Source: JARRQB01 sp965368585
GTDB taxonomy: Bacteria > Pseudomonadota > Gammaproteobacteria > Chromatiales > Chromatiaceae
Reading direction: 5' to 3'
Length of the DNA: 24,392 nucleotides
NCBI GenBank assembly: GCA_965368585.1
Contig: CBDUNM010000065.1
Coordinates: 1 to 24,392, forward strand
Below, piece after piece: positions 1-6,852 of this stretch. The notes below the pieces were generated by a model. That model saw only the letters and a list, made by a program, of their open reading frames with translations. It was not told the DNA's origin and searched no databases. Each line of letters begins with the position of its first letter. Within the stretch, counting starts at the first letter, position 1. A program made the translations under genes and the position numbers.

Positions 1-624
1 CGCGGCGAACGCCCCCGCGCTCAACAGCTGGACGATCACGCCGGTTCGGTCATACGGCTCAACGACGATGGCAGCGTACCCCCGGATAACCCTTATATAG
101 CGACAGACAAGGCGTTGCCGGAAATCTTCAGCTACGGCAACCGCAATATGCAGGGCGCGGCCCTGCATCCGCGAACGGGCGAACTCTGGACCCACGAACA
201 CGGCCCGCAAGGCGGTGACGAAATCAACGTGATTCGAGCCGGTGTCAACTATGGCTGGCCGGTGATTACCTATGGTGTCAATTATGGAATCGGGACCCGC
301 ATCGGTGCAGGCACGCATCAGGAAGGCATGGCACAACCACTGTACTACTGGGTCCCTTCGATTGCGCCGTCCGGGATGGCGTTCTACACCGGTGATGCGA
401 TACCGCAATGGCAGGGAAACCTCCTGGTCGGGTCGTTGAAATTCTCGGCACTGGTGCGTCTGGAACTGGACGGTGAAAAGGTCTTGCACGAAGAACGTCT
501 GCTGCGCGGCGAACTGGGACGAATCCGCGATGTCCGGCAGGGACCCGACGGCCTGGTCTACCTGCTCACCGACGCCAGCAACGGCGGCTTGTTCAGACTC
601 TCGCCCGTGGCAGAAGACGATTGA
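1..624 (+). CDS. PQQ-dependent sugar dehydrogenase (glucose/sorbosone dehydrogenase family), 3' part
   Basis: Frame 1 is open from the first base to the TGA at 622-624, so the gene begins upstream of the window and about 207 residues of its C-terminal part are visible. The reading matches the soluble aldose dehydrogenase (YliI/Asd, GSDH) beta-propeller family: SYGNRNMQG, then HEHGPQGGDEIN, then a NYGWP motif and a YYWVPSIAPSGMAFYTG stretch, ending with GRIRDVRQGPDGLVYLLTD, which is the last propeller blade. Family members are usually periplasmic and oxidise aldose sugars with pyrroloquinoline quinone and calcium. The signal peptide would lie in the missing N-terminal part. The TTG at 115 is an internal leucine codon, not a start, because coding similarity continues upstream of it (DDHAGSVIRLNDDGSVPPDNP). 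The downstream sigma gene starts after a 138-bp gap and is probably a separate unit. Confidence 0.9.
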   Translation, partial: RGERPRAQQLDDHAGSVIRLNDDGSVPPDNPYIATDKALPEIFSYGNRNMQGAALHPRTGELWTHEHGPQGGDEINVIRAGVNYGWPVITYGVNYGIGTRIGAGTHQEGMAQPLYYWVPSIAPSGMAFYTGDAIPQWQGNLLVGSLKFSALVRLELDGEKVLHEERLLRGELGRIRDVRQGPDGLVYLLTDASNGGLFRLSPVAEDD

Positions 625-738
625 CGGTAACGAAAGGCCTTTCCATTTGTTTTGACGCTTCTTCGCGCCAGACCAGGGCGTATTTTTGACGGAGTCCCGC
701 GCGACGCGTGCAGACGCTCGCCAGCGCGCAATAAACAG

Positions 739-753
739 GACCGTTGAACGGTC
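739..753. promoter_or_regulatory. Perfect 7-1-7 palindrome in front of the sigma gene
   Basis: GACCGTT-G-AACGGTC is a perfect inverted repeat ending 9 bases before the ATG at 763 and just upstream of the GAGG ribosome binding site. As DNA it could be an operator. As RNA it would form a short hairpin next to the ribosome binding site. No matching second copy was noticed in the window, so the function is unknown. Confidence 0.4.
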
Positions 754-762
754 ATTTGAGGC

Positions 763-1275
763 ATGGGAGACATGAACCAGCATTTCGAATCGCTCATTCA
801 GGCCGTTACCCCGGAGCTTTATCGATACGCGCTGGGGTTGTGCAGGAACCCAGATCTGGCCGAAGATCTGGTTCAGGAAACCTTTCTGCGGGCCTGGCGC
901 TCGCAGCAAACGCTGAAAAGCGCCGCTGCGGCGCGCGCCTGGTTGTACACCATTTTGCGCAACGAGCACGCGCGCCTCTACGAACGCCAACGCCCCGAAG
1001 TCTGGGACCCCGCCACCCTGCCGCAAGTCGCCGCAAACGACGGGTACGACACGAGCACCGAAGCCTTTGTGCTGCGTCGGGCGCTTTACGAGCTGCACAT
1101 CGACTACCGCGAACCGTTGCTGTTGCAGGTCACGGGCGGATTCAGTTGCAAGGAGATAGGCGCCATGTTGAACCTCAAGGTCAACACGGTGTTGACACGC
1201 CTGTTCCGTGCGCGCAAGGCGTTGCGCGAGGCGCTCGGACCCGATGTCGACCGACGAGTTAGCAAAGAGACCTGA
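763..1275 (+). CDS. ECF-type RNA polymerase sigma factor
   Basis: A 170-residue sigma-70 family protein of extracytoplasmic-function (group 4) size, which would direct RNA polymerase core to a small stress or envelope regulon. Region 2 is seen at about residues 13-45 (YRYALGLCRNPDLAEDLVQE, then TFLRAWR, a classic region 2.1-2.2 pattern). Region 4 is at about residues 105-160, with an HTH-like segment (FSCKEIGAMLNLKVNTVLTR, then LFRARKALRE). The linker between them has the usual short ECF form. The start is either ATG 763, with GAGG 5 bases upstream, or ATG 772, with GGGAG close upstream; both give the same domains. Its stop at 1273-1275 lies one base before the ATG of the anti-sigma gene, so the two are almost certainly translated together. 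Its own promoter may be in 625-762, where a palindrome sits at 739-753. Confidence 0.93.
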   Translation: MGDMNQHFESLIQAVTPELYRYALGLCRNPDLAEDLVQETFLRAWRSQQTLKSAAAARAWLYTILRNEHARLYERQRPEVWDPATLPQVAANDGYDTSTEAFVLRRALYELHIDYREPLLLQVTGGFSCKEIGAMLNLKVNTVLTRLFRARKALREALGPDVDRRVSKET

Positions 1276-1276
1276 G

Positions 1277-2035
1277 ATGGACTGCCTTACATTTCGCCGC
1301 AAATTGCTCGAAGACCCCTTTCGCCACGAGCCTGATCTGCTGGAACACGAGGAAGACTGCGCGCTGTGTGCCGAGTTCGCCCGCGGCACCCGATCCCAGG
1401 AGGCACGCTTGCGTGCGCTGCTCAACGAGGTGAAACCTCCGCCTGAACTTACCGACCGGATCAAACTGGCCGCCAGCTTCGAAAGGCCCGCAATGCGGCA
1501 GGCGCGACGCTGGCTGCCCGTGGCCGCCAGCATCTTGCTGGTGGTCACAGCGATTTCCGTGAGCCTGTTCGTCACGCCGCTGGAGCGCCGGACAATGTCG
1601 CTGGCGGATTCGGTCCTGGATCACATGCATGATGAGCTTCATCACTTGAACGAAGTGCGGACCGTGACACCGGCGCAGTTGTCACAGCTGTTCGACCGCT
1701 TCGGCGCCGTGATCACCGGCAACCTCGGGCGGGTCAATTTCGCCGCTGAATGCCTGATGCGTGAAAAGACCGGCGTGCACCTGATTTTTCCGGGATCAAA
1801 TGGTCCGGTCACCGTGTTCTTCATGCCTCACGAAGCACCCGCGGAATTGACGCGCTTCGCGGATGCCAACTTCAAGGGGCACATAGTGCCGACGGGCTGG
1901 GGCAGCCTGGCGGTGATCGGGATCGGGGATGAGGCGCTGGGCGGAATTGCGGATCGGATGTTACGCGCGGTCAGTTGGTCCTCCACTGCGGCACAGGTCA
2001 GTCAGCTGGGACCGGTTACACCTCCGCGAGCCTAG
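1277..2035 (+). CDS. Zinc-motif transmembrane anti-sigma factor (DUF3379-like)
   Basis: A 252-residue protein directly behind the ECF sigma gene with a one-base gap. The first part is cytoplasmic and holds an HxxxCxxC zinc anti-sigma signature (His24, Cys28, Cys31 in LEHEEDCALC). A single membrane helix follows at about residues 79-99 (WLPVAASILLVVTAISVSLF), then a roughly 150-residue domain that should face the periplasm (DSVLDHMHDELHHLNEV, then a conserved-looking GVHLIFPGSNGPVTVFFMPH). This architecture fits the DUF3379 family, usually encoded after ECF sigma factors in gammaproteobacteria. The N-terminal domain would sequester the sigma factor until the periplasmic domain senses a signal. 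ATG 1277 is chosen because an earlier in-frame start at 1208 would lie inside the sigma gene and lengthen the protein without adding similarity. The 3' end overlaps the convergent zinc-ribbon gene by 4 bp. Confidence 0.85.
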   Translation: MDCLTFRRKLLEDPFRHEPDLLEHEEDCALCAEFARGTRSQEARLRALLNEVKPPPELTDRIKLAASFERPAMRQARRWLPVAASILLVVTAISVSLFVTPLERRTMSLADSVLDHMHDELHHLNEVRTVTPAQLSQLFDRFGAVITGNLGRVNFAAECLMREKTGVHLIFPGSNGPVTVFFMPHEAPAELTRFADANFKGHIVPTGWGSLAVIGIGDEALGGIADRMLRAVSWSSTAAQVSQLGPVTPPRA

Positions 2036-2250
2036 TGCCGGGACAGGACACTATCGCCTTTCTCTTCCGCCGGCCCGTCTTCTTCCGGAGGTTCGTCCTG
2101 AGTACCGATCAGCAGGACGTTGGTTCTGCAATGGCGGCATTGATAGTGACGACTATTCGGAAACAAGCGCATCCACAAGGAGCGATGTCTGCGGGTAAAA
2201 TCGACCACACCACAGTGCGGACATACTTTTTTCCTGGTGATTCTCGCCAT
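2032..2250 (-). CDS. Small zinc-ribbon-like protein
   Basis: A 72-residue protein counted from ATG 2250 (MARITRKKVCPHCGVVDF). It has two CxxC knuckles, CPHC near residue 10 and CRHC near residue 40, separated by a basic, aromatic spacer. That is the spacing of a single treble-clef or zinc-ribbon fold. The tail is acidic (DEPPEEDGPAEE) and probably disordered. A TTG at 2283 would add 11 residues, but ATG 2250 begins exactly where the basic, motif-bearing part starts, so it is preferred; neither start has a strong ribosome binding site. I do not recognise a named family. Such small ribbons may bind nucleic acid or partner proteins. The gene is convergent with the anti-sigma gene and lies 51 bp downstream of moaE on the same strand, so it could be co-transcribed with moaE. 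Confidence 0.6.
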   Translation of the reverse strand: MARITRKKVCPHCGVVDFTRRHRSLWMRLFPNSRHYQCRHCRTNVLLIGTQDEPPEEDGPAEEKGDSVLSRH

Positions 2251-2301
2251 GTCTGAGACGGCCTTGTTTGGTGTTACGGGCAATAACTCTAGGGCGGCAT
2301 T

Positions 2302-2784
2302 TTAACCTTTTTCTGAACGAACTTCAGAGGATCGCCAGCGTGCCTCCGCGTCAGAGTCCGACCGACGCGCCGTCACCCAGCGGGCCCCGTCGCGGGTGAT
2401 CTCCTTTTTCCAGAATGGCGCGCGCGTCTTCAGATAATCGATGATAAATTCACACGCCCTGAACGCTTCGACACGGTGCGCACTGGCAACGGCCACCAGC
2501 ACGATGGGGTCCTCGGGCAACACTTCGCCGACCCGGTGCACGACCCGCACATCCTCGAGGCTCCATCTCGCCATGGCCTCGTCGACGATCTGTTGGAGCG
2601 CATTTTCTGTCATGCCCGGGTAGTGTTCCAGCACCATCGTTTCCACTTTGGCACCGTCGTTGAAATCCCGCATCAGGCCCAGAAAACTGACCACGCCGCC
2701 GACGCTTGCGTTATCGGCACGAACCCGCTTGGCTTCAGTACAAACATCGAACGACTCTGCGGTCACCAAGATACTGCTGGGCAT
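2302..2784 (-). CDS. moaE: Molybdopterin synthase catalytic subunit MoaE
   Basis: A 160-residue protein of the MoaE family, the large subunit of molybdopterin synthase. With thiocarboxylated MoaD it adds the dithiolene sulfurs to cyclic pyranopterin monophosphate in molybdenum cofactor synthesis in the cytoplasm. Family hallmarks seen in order are VGGVVSFLGLMRD (N-terminal strand), LEHYPGMTE, the VVHRVGEVLPEDPIVLVAVAS block, AFRACEFIIDYLKTRAPFWK with its active-site lysines, then KEITRDGARWV. Length is typical. ATG 2784 is preceded by GGGAG with 8 bases spacing. No moaD, moaC or other molybdenum cofactor gene is in the window, so its partner must be encoded elsewhere. The gene is divergent from yceH, with 127 bp between the two starts, and followed by the small zinc-ribbon gene. 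Confidence 0.95.
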   Translation of the reverse strand: MPSSILVTAESFDVCTEAKRVRADNASVGGVVSFLGLMRDFNDGAKVETMVLEHYPGMTENALQQIVDEAMARWSLEDVRVVHRVGEVLPEDPIVLVAVASAHRVEAFRACEFIIDYLKTRAPFWKKEITRDGARWVTARRSDSDAEARWRSSEVRSEKG

Positions 2785-2911
2785 GAAACACGCTCCCGAT
2801 CGGGTAGATCAACCTCAGCATCGTAACATTTCGACGTGCACATTCCTCTTGCCTGACGCGTCCGCATGCCGGAGGATCGATGCATTGGCACCGCTGGCAC
2901 GGGAAACCCCC

Positions 2912-3574
2912 ATGACTGAAGACAATAACGATTCAAGTGCGATATTTACACCTGTCGAGGCCCGGGTATTGGCCTGCTTGATGGAGAAACAGTTCACCAC
3001 ACCCGACAACTATCCGTTGACGCTCAACAGTCTGACACTGGCATGTAACCAGAAAAGCAACCGCGAACCGGTGATGAAAATCACAGAAGGAGAGGTGGGC
3101 CGCACGATCAACCAGCTCGCGGAGCGCGATCTCGTCCGCATTGACTACGGCGAACGCGCGCACCGGGTTTCGCACCGGGTCAATCTCGCCTTTACCCTCA
3201 ACGAGAAACAGCGCGCGATCATGACAGTCCTTATGTTGCGTTTTCCGCAGACGCTGAACGACATCAAGGTCCGCACCCAGCGCATGGTGGAATTCGACGG
3301 GACCGAAGAGATACAAGCCATGCTGGGCGAGTTGGCGGCGCGCGAAACACCGCTGGTCAAATGCCTCCCCAAGGGACCCGGCCAACGGGAAGATCGCTAC
3401 GCGCACCTGTTTTGCGGCGAGGTCGAAGTGGTGGAGTCTCCTCGACCGCCTGCGCGGCCCGTCCCCGCCGCCGACTCAGACCGGGTCGAGGCCCTGGAAG
3501 AACGCGTCACCGCGCTTGAATCACAGATCAATGCATTGCTGCAACGACTGGGCAACGAGGACCGACAAGCGTAG
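2912..3574 (+). CDS. yceH: YceH family protein (DUF480)
   Basis: A 220-residue protein of the DUF480/YceH family, recognised from TPVEARVLACLMEKQFTTPD, NYPLTLNSLTLACNQKSNR and EPVM, which form the conserved first winged-helix, and from a second winged-helix-like part (LRFPQTLNDIKVRT through LPKGPGQREDRYAHLFCG). Structures in the family have two winged-helix units, but the biochemical role is not established. The last 35 residues (DRVEALEERVTALESQINAL) form a predicted coiled coil, as in longer YceH proteins, suggesting oligomerisation. ATG 2912 is used because everything upstream in the same frame lacks family similarity and overlaps the moaE start region antisense. No strong ribosome binding site is visible in front of ATG 2912. 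The gene stands alone on this strand. Confidence 0.9.
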   Translation: MTEDNNDSSAIFTPVEARVLACLMEKQFTTPDNYPLTLNSLTLACNQKSNREPVMKITEGEVGRTINQLAERDLVRIDYGERAHRVSHRVNLAFTLNEKQRAIMTVLMLRFPQTLNDIKVRTQRMVEFDGTEEIQAMLGELAARETPLVKCLPKGPGQREDRYAHLFCGEVEVVESPRPPARPVPAADSDRVEALEERVTALESQINALLQRLGNEDRQA

Positions 3575-3629
3575 GCCGCGGGTGATCGGACAATTCGCGA
3601 AGGCGCGGCGACAGGCCGTAGCGGGGCTA

Positions 3630-3761
3630 CTACGCCGCCTGCTCCAGGCGGGCCTCTTCGACCTCGCGCAGCATTTCCAAAATGCCCGCAATTTTGCACG
3701 GGTACTCGGTCGACAGCGCCTGCAGCTTCTCGCGTGACGAATCCGTCATGCCTGATTCCAT
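3630..3761 (-). CDS. Small 43-residue helical protein, unknown function
   Basis: A short open frame beginning MESGMTDSSREKLQALSTEY and ending EARLEQAA. AGGAG lies 9 bases before ATG 3761, a good ribosome binding site. An internal ATG at 3749 is an alternative start. The sequence is highly charged and would be mostly one amphipathic helix (about residues 8-40), with one cysteine in a PCKIAGILEML segment. The stop is TAG at 3630-3632, with another TAG codon directly after it. Codon third positions are G/C-rich like the neighbours. I do not recognise the family. It is convergent with yceH and separated from it by 55 bp. The open frame, its ribosome binding site and its composition make it a likely real gene; chance occurrence cannot be excluded without homologues. 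Confidence 0.55.
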   Translation of the reverse strand: MESGMTDSSREKLQALSTEYPCKIAGILEMLREVEEARLEQAA

Positions 3762-4188
3762 CGGTCACAACTCCTGACCGCGCTCAAGTCGAGTCGTGCT
3801 TTCGAGGCAAGCGATATTCCGGCGCGACTAGTCAGCATCCGTCCAGAAACACCCTCTCCCGCCGGGAGAAGGAACACGGACTCTTACGACACCCTCCGGA
3901 GGAGAAGGAACTTACGATGTATCTGGACGGAAACTGATTAATCATTTATTGGGTATCCATCGTTGTAGAAACGCGGCAGAACGATTGGAGCGACATCCGT
4001 GGCAGGCAAGGTGACAGCGGTGTAAGTCGGCGCGCCTTTCGAGTCACCTGCTGTCGAAGCAAATCGAAAGGACAAAATTGCGCTAGTGAATACTTACTAA
4101 TAGGACTTCCAAAAACCTGTCTGCTGCAGGGAGAGGGGACATCAACAACACCCAATCGCGGGAGAAGAGACCTGCAGCGTTTCTTTAT
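3762..4188. other. 427-bp intergenic region
   Basis: This stretch between the small minus-strand gene and the reductase holds the 94-bp repeat at 3838-3931. It is otherwise A+T-richer than its surroundings (for example 3935-3960 and 4080-4110). Further degenerate pieces of the same repeat vocabulary (GGGAGAGGGGAC, CGCGGGAGAAGAGA) occur around 4128-4170. I see no convincing gene, RNA or terminator in it. Confidence 0.6.
3838..3931. repeat. 94-bp palindromic repeat unit bounded by 10-bp inverted repeats
   Basis: The ends TCCGTCCAGA (3838-3847) and TCTGGACGGA (3922-3931) are exact reverse complements. Inside lies a 7-1-7 palindrome (TCTCCCG-C-CGGGAGA) followed by two related sub-units beginning ACCCTC and ending GGAGAAGGAAC. 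The 44 bases at 3852-3895 match 16017-16060 at 41 positions by my count, so this is a dispersed intergenic repeat of the REP/MITE kind. It has no coding capacity. Confidence 0.75.
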
Positions 4189-5208
4189 TCACGCCGTCTC
4201 CGATTCCTTTTTCGCGGCGTAGTCGAAAGAATCGTAATACATGTTCTCGTCCGCCAGACCGGCGGCCCGGAACGCCTCCCGGGCCGCCACGATCATCGGC
4301 GGAGGACCCGCCATGTAGACGTCGAAGCGCGACATATCGGGGTGATCCTCAACGACCGCCTCATGCACCCAGCCACGCCGCCCCGACCACCCCGGGTCGG
4401 GCTCGGACAACACGGGGTCGAACTGGAAGTAAGGGTGTGCGTCCGCCCACCGCCTGGGCAAGTCCGGAAGATAGAGGTCGCGCATCGAGCGCACTCCCCA
4501 GTAAAGATGCATGGGACGATCGATGCCCAGATGCAGCGCGTGCTCGATCTGGCCTTTTAAAGGAGCAAAACCCGTGCCACCGCCGACGAACAACATCGGA
4601 CGCTCGGACGCCTCGTTTAGGGTAAAGGTTCCCAACGGGGCGTTGATACGCAGAATCGCCTTTTCGGTCATCTTGGAAAACGCCCAATCGGTAAATTTTC
4701 CACCGTCGACGTGCCGGATGTGCAATTCGATCAACTCATCGTCGTGCGGCGCGTTGGCAATGGAAAAGGCGCGCCGTTTTCCGTCCGACAGCAGAAAGTC
4801 CAGATACTGCCCCGCCAGGAACTGCAACCGCTGGGTCTCCGGGAGCTTCAGGTAGATACGAATGACGTCGTGAGCCAGGTGGTCGAGCCGGTGAACGCGC
4901 ACCGGCAGGATCTTCGCTTCGATCTCGGCCGCCTGTTCGGCCTCGCGCACTTCGAGACGCAAATCGGACAGCGGCACCGCCTTGCAGGTCAGGCACATAC
5001 CCTCCCGGACATCGGCCAACGCGGGCGGATCCCCTTCGGGATAGCTGACGGTTCCCGCCGTCAGGCGGGACGCGCAGCTTCCGCACTGACCATTGCGGCA
5101 ACCATACGGTAAACCGATGCTCTGCCGTAGCGCGGCTTCGAGTACGGTTTCACCCGGGTTTACCTGCAAAGTGCGCCCGCTGGGAACTAGCCGAACCTCG
5201 AAAACCAT
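4189..5208 (-). CDS. 2Fe-2S ferredoxin-type NAD(P)H flavoreductase (CDP-6-deoxy-glucoseen reductase-like)
   Basis: A 339-residue three-domain reductase. Residues 1-90 form a plant-type ferredoxin with the cluster ligands Cys37, Cys42, Cys45 and Cys75 (YGCRNGQCGSC and CLTC, spacing C-x4-C-x2-C-x29-C). An FAD-binding barrel follows with RAFSIANAP, the RxxS flavin motif. The NAD-binding domain has the glycine-rich FVGGGTGFAPLKGQIEHAL and ends with the typical VYMAGPPPMI. It would pass electrons from NAD(P)H through FAD to the iron-sulfur cluster. Proteins of this type are often annotated as CDP-6-deoxy-delta-3,4-glucoseen reductase (AscD/RfbI), but no dideoxysugar genes are present here, so the true electron acceptor is uncertain. 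ATG 5208 has AAGGA 6 bases upstream and is preferred over the TTG at 5235. From memory, relatives are often encoded beside ubiD. Confidence 0.9.
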   Translation of the reverse strand: MVFEVRLVPSGRTLQVNPGETVLEAALRQSIGLPYGCRNGQCGSCASRLTAGTVSYPEGDPPALADVREGMCLTCKAVPLSDLRLEVREAEQAAEIEAKILPVRVHRLDHLAHDVIRIYLKLPETQRLQFLAGQYLDFLLSDGKRRAFSIANAPHDDELIELHIRHVDGGKFTDWAFSKMTEKAILRINAPLGTFTLNEASERPMLFVGGGTGFAPLKGQIEHALHLGIDRPMHLYWGVRSMRDLYLPDLPRRWADAHPYFQFDPVLSEPDPGWSGRRGWVHEAVVEDHPDMSRFDVYMAGPPPMIVAAREAFRAAGLADENMYYDSFDYAAKKESETA

Positions 5209-5285
5209 AGGATATCCTTGCTGAATCGCATTCAAGGTGCGAAATTCTCGCGTATTTCAATAGCCACTAAAACCGCGAGGGTAGC

Positions 5286-6164
5286 GTGCTAATCATTGGT
5301 TGTGGCGCCGTCGGGCGCCGTCTGGCCGGGCAAACCGACCCCGAAAATCGTCCGGTCATCGGCATAGTACGCAGCCCTGAATCTGCCGACTTGTGCCGAT
5401 CTCATGGTATCACGACCCGCATCGCCGATCTGGATGCCACACCGTTGCCGCGCATCCCCAGCGGCGGCGCTGACGTCTTCTATTTCATACCGCCGCCGCC
5501 GACCGGCAGCACGGACAAGCGCGTGCGCAACTTTATTGCATCCCGCGCCCGCGACGGCGAACCCGCGCGCATCGTCGCGATCAGCACCACCGGTGTGTAC
5601 GGCGACTGCAAAGGCGCGTGGATCGACGAAACACGCACGCCAAACCCGCAAACCGATCGCGCACGCCGCCGCTGGGATGCCGAACAACGACTACGGGCTT
5701 GGCGCGAGCGTACCGGCGGCGAGTTGGTGATTCTGCGGGTTGCCGGGATCTACGGTCCGGATAAACTGCCGTTGCAACGACTGCGCCAAGGCTTGCCCAT
5801 GGTGGCAGAAGCCGCGGCGCCGTGGACCAACCGCATCCACATCGACGACCTGGTCGCGGTGTGCGATGCGGCCATGCTCCGCGGGCGCGACGGTGCCGTG
5901 TACAACGTCAGCGACGGCAGACCGGGCAACATGGCCGACTACTTCAATCAGGTCGCCGATCGCGCGGGACTGCCCAGGCCACCGGTGATCTCCGGCGATG
6001 AGGCGGACGCACATCTGTCCGCTGCATTGCGGTCGTATCTCGCGGAATCCAGGCGTCTGGACAACCGCAAGATGCTTGCAGAGCTCGAGGTGAAACTGCG
6101 TTACCCGACCCTGGAGTCAGGATTGGATCACTGTTTCGGCGCCCGCAGCGCCATCGAATTCTGA
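5286..6164 (+). CDS. SDR-family NAD(P)-binding epimerase-like protein (YeeZ-like)
   Basis: A 292-residue Rossmann-fold protein of the atypical/extended short-chain dehydrogenase type. The N-terminal LIIGCGAVGRRLAGQ is the dinucleotide-binding GxGxxG loop. STTGVYGDCKGAWIDE and later LRVAGIYGPDKLPL match the NAD-dependent epimerase/dehydratase pattern, with a YNVSDGRP segment typical of YeeZ-like members. The usual YxxxK catalytic pair is not clear in this reading: RRRWDAEQRLR occupies the expected place, as in other YeeZ-like proteins. The substrate is unknown. The start is GTG 5286, directly after an in-frame TAG at 5283, with GAGGG close upstream; no earlier start is possible. It is divergent from the reductase gene, with 77 bp between starts, so the two may share a regulatory region. 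Confidence 0.82.
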   Translation: MLIIGCGAVGRRLAGQTDPENRPVIGIVRSPESADLCRSHGITTRIADLDATPLPRIPSGGADVFYFIPPPPTGSTDKRVRNFIASRARDGEPARIVAISTTGVYGDCKGAWIDETRTPNPQTDRARRRWDAEQRLRAWRERTGGELVILRVAGIYGPDKLPLQRLRQGLPMVAEAAAPWTNRIHIDDLVAVCDAAMLRGRDGAVYNVSDGRPGNMADYFNQVADRAGLPRPPVISGDEADAHLSAALRSYLAESRRLDNRKMLAELEVKLRYPTLESGLDHCFGARSAIEF

Positions 6165-6192
6165 GTAAAGTCCCACAATCACCCGGTAAAAC

Positions 6193-6198
6193 TATAAT
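6193..6198 (+). promoter_or_regulatory. Candidate -10 element before the exported-protein gene
   Basis: TATAAT, a perfect sigma-70 -10 hexamer, lies 39 bases before the GTG start at 6237, just after the SDR gene ends. No good TTGACA-like -35 is seen at the normal spacing, so the call rests on the -10 alone. Confidence 0.35.
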
Positions 6199-6236
6199 GC
6201 AACATAAGAACGAAACGCTGATTGGAGGACTCGAAC

Positions 6237-6716
6237 GTGATAACAGGCCCGCTCCCGGAGCAAAAGTACCGAATACCACGACTGTCGCGGCCCATTGGGG
6301 TACTGGCGGCCGCGCTACTGACCGGCGACGCATCGATCGCGCAAACCCTGCCGAATTCGTGCCCGGTCGATGGTTGTTCCGTCACTATCGTTGCCATCGG
6401 TCCGGCCGGCGACGAACTGGAAATGACCTTCGACGCCAATTTCACACCCGACGTGACGAAGAATCACTTCCACGTGTGGTGGGGCGAAAACTACACGGTG
6501 CAGCAGGTTGGCAGGAATGCCAAGAGTGCATTCGGCGTGGAGCAGGGGCGCTGGCATCGTCACGACGATCATCCCGTATACGTGACCCAGGGCGCGGCAT
6601 CGACCGGCGTGCGAGGCGACGCCACGACCCTGTGTGTCACGGCCGCGGACCGTGGTCACAATGTGCTTGACCCGGCGCTCTACCACTGCATGAACGCGAG
6701 CGCTCACCTGAAGTAA
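6237..6716 (+). CDS. Small exported protein, unknown function
   Basis: A 159-residue protein from GTG 6237, which has GGAGG 8 bases upstream; a TTG at 6222 lies ahead of that ribosome binding site and is unlikely. Residues 1-30 look like a signal peptide: basic KYRIPRLSR, hydrophobic PIGVLAAALL, then an Ala-rich cleavage region near ASIAQT. The mature part is about 130 residues with four cysteines (NSCPVDGCSV, LCVTA, LYHCMN), which could form two disulfides in the periplasm. It contains an aromatic and histidine-rich centre (NHFHVWWGENY, RWHRHDDHPVY). The histidine-tryptophan pattern could suggest a ligand or metal site, but I do not recognise the family. It follows the SDR gene by 72 bp and may have its own promoter (TATAAT at 6193). 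Confidence 0.75.
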   Translation: MITGPLPEQKYRIPRLSRPIGVLAAALLTGDASIAQTLPNSCPVDGCSVTIVAIGPAGDELEMTFDANFTPDVTKNHFHVWWGENYTVQQVGRNAKSAFGVEQGRWHRHDDHPVYVTQGAASTGVRGDATTLCVTAADRGHNVLDPALYHCMNASAHLK

Positions 6717-6733
6717 TCACCAGGCCAATGGCC

Positions 6734-6749
6734 GCCTCTGTTGGGAGGC
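6734..6749 (+). terminator. Weak hairpin, possible terminator
   Basis: GCCTC (6734-6738) pairs with GAGGC (6745-6749) across a 6-base loop, 18 bases after the exported-protein gene, and is followed by TTGGGTTT rather than a clean T run. A short stem and a poor T tract make this only a possibility. Confidence 0.2.
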
Positions 6750-6852
6750 TTGGGTTTGAGCACCGACCGGATGTGTTTGCGACACTCGCAGCCGTTGTTT
6801 CCGGCGCTGATTTCGAACCTGGTACTCACTTAACGGCGCTGCCCTCACCTGC

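Noticed and set aside
744..1262. A second long open frame overlapping the sigma gene
   Set aside because: It is arginine-rich with no family pattern and shadows the clear ECF sigma frame.
3852..3918. Possible CRISPR-like repeats in the C-rich palindromic region
   Set aside because: Only two degenerate sub-units with no regular spacers; it fits a REP/MITE unit better.
4361..5101. Open frames in both strands across the reductase gene
   Set aside because: All are low-similarity shadows (Arg/Pro-rich) of the ferredoxin-type reductase.
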